DNA from: Saprospiraceae bacterium
Lineage (GTDB): Bacteria > Bacteroidota > Bacteroidia > Chitinophagales > Saprospiraceae
Direction of reading: 5' to 3'
DNA: 37,654 bases
Assembly (NCBI GenBank): GCA_020631355.1
Contig: JAHDHL010000047.1
Location: forward strand, 1-37,654
A program made the position numbers and the translations under genes. Position 1 is the first letter of the stretch. The number at the start of each line of letters is the position of its first letter. The notes below the pieces were generated by a model. The model was given only the letters and a program-made list of their open reading frames with translations. It was not told where the DNA came from and ran no database searches. Below are positions 34,448 through 37,654 of the stretch, in pieces.

Positions 34448-35020
34448 GTGGGAAACATCAAAAAACTTACAGACGAGGAGATATTAACCCTGTATCTAGA
34501 AAAACAATCCGATACCTACTTCCAGATGCTGCATAGCAGATACATCAACAAGGTATATAGTAAAGCTATATCCTTATTGAAAGACGAAGCAATGGCGGAG
34601 GATGCTGTACAGGAAATCTTTCTGAAGATTTTCCTCAACCTCTCCAAATTCACTTTCAGGTCTAAATTCTCAACATGGGTATATTCCATTACATATAACT
34701 ATTGTATTGACTTGTTGAGAAAGCAGAAAAAGCATAAAAAACTTTTTGCGTCCGATAATGATGACCTCTCCAACGTCAAGGAGGAGGAAGTGGAAGACAA
34801 GGCATTACTAGAAATCGAATTCAATAAACTGGGCGAAGTACTGGACAATATTCCTGTAGAAGACAAGACGGTACTCCTCATGAAATATAAGGATGACATG
34901 GGCATCCGTGACATCAGTAAGATTGTTGGAAAATCTGAAAGTGCCATCAAAATGAAGATCAAACGCGCGAAAGCCAAAGCACAAAAAACGTATAAGAAAC
35001 TATTCCCAAGCGAGTATTAA
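34448..35020 (+). CDS. Sigma-70 family (ECF-type) RNA polymerase sigma factor
   Basis: The 190-aa protein directs RNA polymerase to alternative promoters. Region 2 is at ~20-95 (YINKVYSKAISLLKDEAMAE, then AVQEIFLKIF, FRSKFSTWVYSITYNYCIDL). Region 4 is at ~130-185 (DNIPVEDKTVLLMKYKDDMG, then ISKIVGKSESAIKMKIKRAK). The start is GTG 34448, directly after an in-frame TAA; the next ATG would cut into region 2. A Lys-rich basic linker and an acidic segment lie between the regions. It is followed after 13 bp by a small acidic protein gene, not a recognisable membrane anti-sigma factor. Confidence 0.93.
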   Translation: MGNIKKLTDEEILTLYLEKQSDTYFQMLHSRYINKVYSKAISLLKDEAMAEDAVQEIFLKIFLNLSKFTFRSKFSTWVYSITYNYCIDLLRKQKKHKKLFASDNDDLSNVKEEEVEDKALLEIEFNKLGEVLDNIPVEDKTVLLMKYKDDMGIRDISKIVGKSESAIKMKIKRAKAKAQKTYKKLFPSEY

Positions 35021-35033
35021 AGAGAGTGATTTG

Positions 35034-35363
35034 ATGGAAGATCAAAATAATTTCAAGAAAGTATACGAAAAAGAGGCTCCGGAGAAGCTCCGTGAGCATT
35101 CTTTGAAGAATGCGCAAGGCAGTGTAAAGACTGTCAGGTCATTCTTTGACGTATTGGACCTATACATATCCAAATTCTTTGGAGCCATCATCCATACGTT
35201 CAAGGATAATTCCAATAGTGGCATCAGTGCCAACAACGGTTTAGCATTCGGTATCAGCCAGGAAGCTCCGGATGAAGAAGATAAGGCAGAACCCGACGGT
35301 AAATTCCTTGACGAATCGGATACAGAGGATTGGTATTCTGACAGTGACGCCCCCAAAGAATAA
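35034..35363 (+). CDS. Small acidic protein co-transcribed with the sigma factor
   Basis: The 109-aa product starts at ATG 35034 (a TTG lies directly before). The N-terminal half is helical and mixed-charge (FKKVYEKEAPEKLREHSLKN). Its middle (FFDVLDLYISKFFGAIIHTF) is amphipathic but too charged for a clear membrane helix. The tail is strongly acidic (EAPDEEDKAEPDGKFLDESD). No zinc-finger or FecR-type anti-sigma motif is present. Position 13 bp after the sigma gene suggests a modulator of that sigma factor, which is inference only. Confidence 0.65.
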   Translation: MEDQNNFKKVYEKEAPEKLREHSLKNAQGSVKTVRSFFDVLDLYISKFFGAIIHTFKDNSNSGISANNGLAFGISQEAPDEEDKAEPDGKFLDESDTEDWYSDSDAPKE

Positions 35364-35465
35364 AAAAATTGAAAAAATCCCTTTTCAACCTGTTACCATT
35401 CATCATTTCTTTCGTCTTAACCGAAAGTCTGAGAGAAAAAACCAAACGGAAAAAACTAAAGTAGA

Positions 35466-36293
35466 ATGTTACTATTCATGGGGATCAACTTTACTGAGAT
35501 ATTCCAGGGTGTATTAGCCAAGTTCGGAGAGGCTATCCCAGGAATCGTGGGCGCCATCATCGTATTCATAATAGGGTGGATTGCATCGGGTATCATTGCA
35601 AGGATTGCGGATAAGCTACTCAAGAAAGTAGGTATTGACAAATTTGCAGATAATCTCAACCAAATAGACCTATTTTCCAAAATGAGTGTGGATGTGAAGC
35701 CTAGTGCCATACTATCCAAAATCACTTATTACCTCTTACTTCTCATCACGATGATGGTAGCAGCTGAGGTTTCAGGATTACAGGAATTATCCGACCTGAT
35801 GGAAAAAATCATAGATTATGCACCAAAGGTGCTATCAGCTTTCATCATTACCATCATTGGTTTGGTCATTGCTGATTTTGTTAAGAAAATCATAGTCACA
35901 GCCTGCGATTCAGTAGGTGTCCCATCCGGGAGAATCATAGCTAGTTTTATCTTTTATTTCCTATTCATCACTGTTATTATCACGGCACTGAAGCAGATAG
36001 GAATTCCAACGGAACTGATTTCCACAAATGTCACCATTGTCATCCTTGGTATTGTGGCTGCATTTTCCGTGGGTTATGGATTCGCATCCAGAAAAGTTAT
36101 GGCTAGTATCTTGTCATCATTCTTTTATACCAAAGGAAAGGTACACGTCGGGAATGTCATACAGATTGGTGAAACCAAGGGGGAAGTTGTCGATATGGAC
36201 AGTACTTCCATCACCATCAAGACAGAAAAGGGTTCCCAGGTACTCATTCCGCTGAGTAGATTTGCGGAGAATGATGTAGAAATTTTCAGCTAA
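35466..36293 (+). CDS. MscS-family mechanosensitive ion channel
   Basis: The 275-aa inner-membrane protein opens under membrane tension to release solutes. Hydrophobic segments lie near 24-45 (IPGIVGAIIVFIIGWIASGI), 84-102 (YYLLLLITMMVAAEVSG), 120-140 (VLSAFIITIIGLVIADFV), 160-178 (IASFIFYFLFITVIITAL) and 188-207 (TNVTIVILGIVAAFSVGYGF). The C-terminal beta domain carries GNVIQIGETKGEVVDMDSTS near 230-250 and VLIPLSRFAENDVEIF. The start may be ATG 35466 or the in-frame ATG at 35478. It is 102 bp after the acidic protein gene, and membership in the sigma operon is possible. Confidence 0.88.
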   Translation: MLLFMGINFTEIFQGVLAKFGEAIPGIVGAIIVFIIGWIASGIIARIADKLLKKVGIDKFADNLNQIDLFSKMSVDVKPSAILSKITYYLLLLITMMVAAEVSGLQELSDLMEKIIDYAPKVLSAFIITIIGLVIADFVKKIIVTACDSVGVPSGRIIASFIFYFLFITVIITALKQIGIPTELISTNVTIVILGIVAAFSVGYGFASRKVMASILSSFFYTKGKVHVGNVIQIGETKGEVVDMDSTSITIKTEKGSQVLIPLSRFAENDVEIFS

Positions 36294-36302
36294 TAAAGGG
36301 GG

Positions 36303-36320
36303 AAACCGACAACATCGGTT
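36303..36320 (+). repeat. Short inverted repeat after the MscS gene
   Basis: AACCGA (36304-36309) and TCGGTT (36315-36320) pair around CAACA, 11 bases past the stop. The stem is short and has no T-tract; it could be a weak terminator. The remaining ~190 bp before the next gene show nothing clear. Confidence 0.3.
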
Positions 36321-36517
36321 ACACGGTTTAGATTACATGTAAAACATTTATTCAATAAACTAATCATTTTCATTGTGGGAATGATTGCACTATCGAGTAC
36401 ATCAGTCTGATTTCATTACCATCAATTAAAAAGGCAATACTGTATGGTAATTAGGTAAGTCCATGTACTAGTAGTTAGATTAAGTTTACTTTTTAATTTT
36501 ATTAAATCGAAGAGATT

Positions 36518-37495
36518 ATGAAAAAACTCTTATTCATTACACTAGCCATATTTTCTTTCGGAATGCTAACAGCACAAGAAGATATGACACTTGAACAGTT
36601 GAACGCAAAGAAAGCAGAATTACAAGCTAAATTCGATGCTGCCAGCGCAGAGGCCACTTCTACCCAAGCAGAATTGGACGCATTACAAAAAGAAATCAAC
36701 ATGTTGTCCGGATGGATGACTGGTCTTACAGGTCTTATTGGTGTGAACTTCAACGGTTCCAACCAATGGATTGCCAATCCGAATCCAACTTCCAGATCCA
36801 CTAGCTTGTCTATTGGTATCACTGCATTCGCTAACCGTGAGCAGAAGAAGTATTTCTGGAACAACAAATTGATTCTTAACAAGGCTTGGCAAAAGGTGGA
36901 TATCGACGGAACCAATGACAGTAAGTTCTTTGAAAATGGAACTGTTGACATCCTGAACATTTCTTCCTTGGGTGGTTACAAGATCAATGACAAGCTTGCT
37001 GTTTCAGCATTGGCTGAATTCAACACTTCTATCAGTAACTTCTTGGAGCCGGGTACATTGGATTTCGGTGTGGGTATCACTTGGAAGCCAGTAACCAACC
37101 TGACAGTGGTTATTCACCCATTGAACTACCACGTAGCATGGTCTTCACAGGAAAACATCAGTGCACAAGGTGCTTTGGGAGCGAAAATCCGTGCGGATTA
37201 CCAAAACGATTTCCTAGTAGCGGGTCGTAAGATTGCATGGTCTACCACATTGACCTCATTCATCCCTTACAGCAACAAGAAGACCTTGATTAATGAGGTG
37301 GATAAGTTCGGTCAGCCTTTGACTCCTATCTCTACTCGTGAGGCAGGTTTGTTCGAGTGGACTTGGTTGAATACTTTCTCTTTCCAAGTATGGAAAGGAA
37401 TCGGTGTTGGTGCCAATATCGGTTTGAGAAGTGCTAACTTCGAATACCCGGGATTACAGACATTCTATGGTGTGGGTGTAACTTACACATTGTAA
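36518..37495 (+). CDS. DUF3078-like outer-membrane beta-barrel protein, probably abundant
   Basis: The 325-aa product has a signal peptide MKKLLFITLAIFSFGMLTAQ, then a short coiled coil at ~23-62 (EQLNAKKAELQAKFDAASAE). The rest alternates short beta strands and loops with WNNKLILNKAWQKV near 114 and DFGVGITWKPVTNLTVVIHP near 183-202, and ends YGVGVTYTL, an aromatic/hydrophobic barrel end. This is the layout of DUF3078 proteins of Bacteroidota. Codon use is strongly biased (GGT, CGT, AAC, AAG, TTC) compared with neighbours, suggesting high expression. A terminator follows. Function is unknown; the coiled coil may oligomerise or contact peptidoglycan. Confidence 0.8.
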   Translation: MKKLLFITLAIFSFGMLTAQEDMTLEQLNAKKAELQAKFDAASAEATSTQAELDALQKEINMLSGWMTGLTGLIGVNFNGSNQWIANPNPTSRSTSLSIGITAFANREQKKYFWNNKLILNKAWQKVDIDGTNDSKFFENGTVDILNISSLGGYKINDKLAVSALAEFNTSISNFLEPGTLDFGVGITWKPVTNLTVVIHPLNYHVAWSSQENISAQGALGAKIRADYQNDFLVAGRKIAWSTTLTSFIPYSNKKTLINEVDKFGQPLTPISTREAGLFEWTWLNTFSFQVWKGIGVGANIGLRSANFEYPGLQTFYGVGVTYTL

Positions 37496-37511
37496 TCCTC
37501 CAAAATAGAAA

Positions 37512-37531
37512 CCTAAACGAATTCGTTTAGG
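37512..37531. repeat. Perfect 20-bp palindrome after the outer-membrane gene
   Basis: CCTAAACGAATTCGTTTAGG is a perfect palindrome 17 bases past the stop. No T-tract follows, and the true terminator is 22 bases further on. It may stabilise the 3' end of the message. Confidence 0.6.
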
Positions 37532-37553
37532 ACTTTAAACAGGATCAATATTG

Positions 37554-37585
37554 AAAACGTCGCTTCCTTGGAAGCGGCGTTTTTT
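37554..37585 (+). terminator. Intrinsic terminator of the outer-membrane protein gene
   Basis: AAAACGTCGCTTC pairs with GAAGCGGCGTTTT (one T-G wobble) around loop CTTG, followed by six T in total (37580-37585). The remaining 69 bases to the right edge show nothing recognisable. Confidence 0.9.
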
Positions 37586-37654
37586 AGAGTATGTTGGGAA
37601 ATTTTATATTCTTTTAAAATCAATTCGCCAAATAACCATTGATATATTGGCAAG

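Overview
This window is chromosomal DNA of a Bacteroidota member, most plausibly a Saprospiraceae/Lewinella-type organism. Evidence read in the sequence: promoter boxes of the phylum type (TTTG/TTG, about 20 nt, then TAnnTTTG, as at 17681-17712 and 23862-23893), few Shine-Dalgarno sequences, an SprB-like multi-repeat surface protein, a PorE-like TPR/PD40/CRD/OmpA protein, a DUF3078-like outer-membrane protein, and many short secreted proteins whose signal peptides end in AQ. No rRNA, tRNA, CRISPR array, insertion sequence, phage or replication origin was recognised.

Layout. 1-4415 (-) holds the first ~1471 codons of a giant secreted repeat protein that runs off the left edge. After a 664-bp AT-rich gap come rsmG (+) and a secreted TPR protein (-), a small Spy-like secreted protein (-), an unknown 504-aa cytoplasmic protein (+), a small secreted protein (-) and the PorE-like protein (+). 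12.9-16.7 kb carries two tandem long-chain acyl-CoA synthetase paralogues (+). 16.7-19.5 kb is an AT-rich accessory segment: an unknown 307-aa acidic protein, then a two-gene operon with its own promoter. In that operon the first protein resembles EACC1 of bacterial conflict systems. The second looks like a CHAT caspase-like domain that has lost both catalytic residues. A small coiled-coil gene meets the operon tail to tail. I consider this the most unusual system in the window.

19.6-23.5 kb carries a membrane protein and a lipoprotein alkaline phosphatase (-), then a sulfotransferase-fold protein and a class IV aminotransferase (+). The last two together look like the two halves of the plant 'branched-chain aminotransferase-like' fusion proteins. 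23.9-34.1 kb is mostly housekeeping: rpsT (+), then on the minus strand an unknown gene, yidD and hemB; rimP-nusA-infB; and a metal ABC permease, a group II aromatic-type amino-acid decarboxylase and ppa. A DtxR/MntR-like palindrome precedes the permease. 34.4-37.5 kb (+) has a sigma-70-family factor with a small acidic partner, an MscS-type channel and a strongly codon-biased outer-membrane protein.

Regulatory reading. Several intrinsic terminators are clear (16694, 24205, 26104, 31071, 37554). The one at 31071-31103 lies between a good promoter box and rimP, so it may act as a leader attenuator as well as the ppa terminator. A perfect inverted repeat sits directly upstream of the -7 box of an internal infB promoter. 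Two hairpins (8319 and 10597) lie between divergent genes with no obvious gene to terminate and may mark small transcripts. All family assignments come from reading motifs by eye; no database search was possible.
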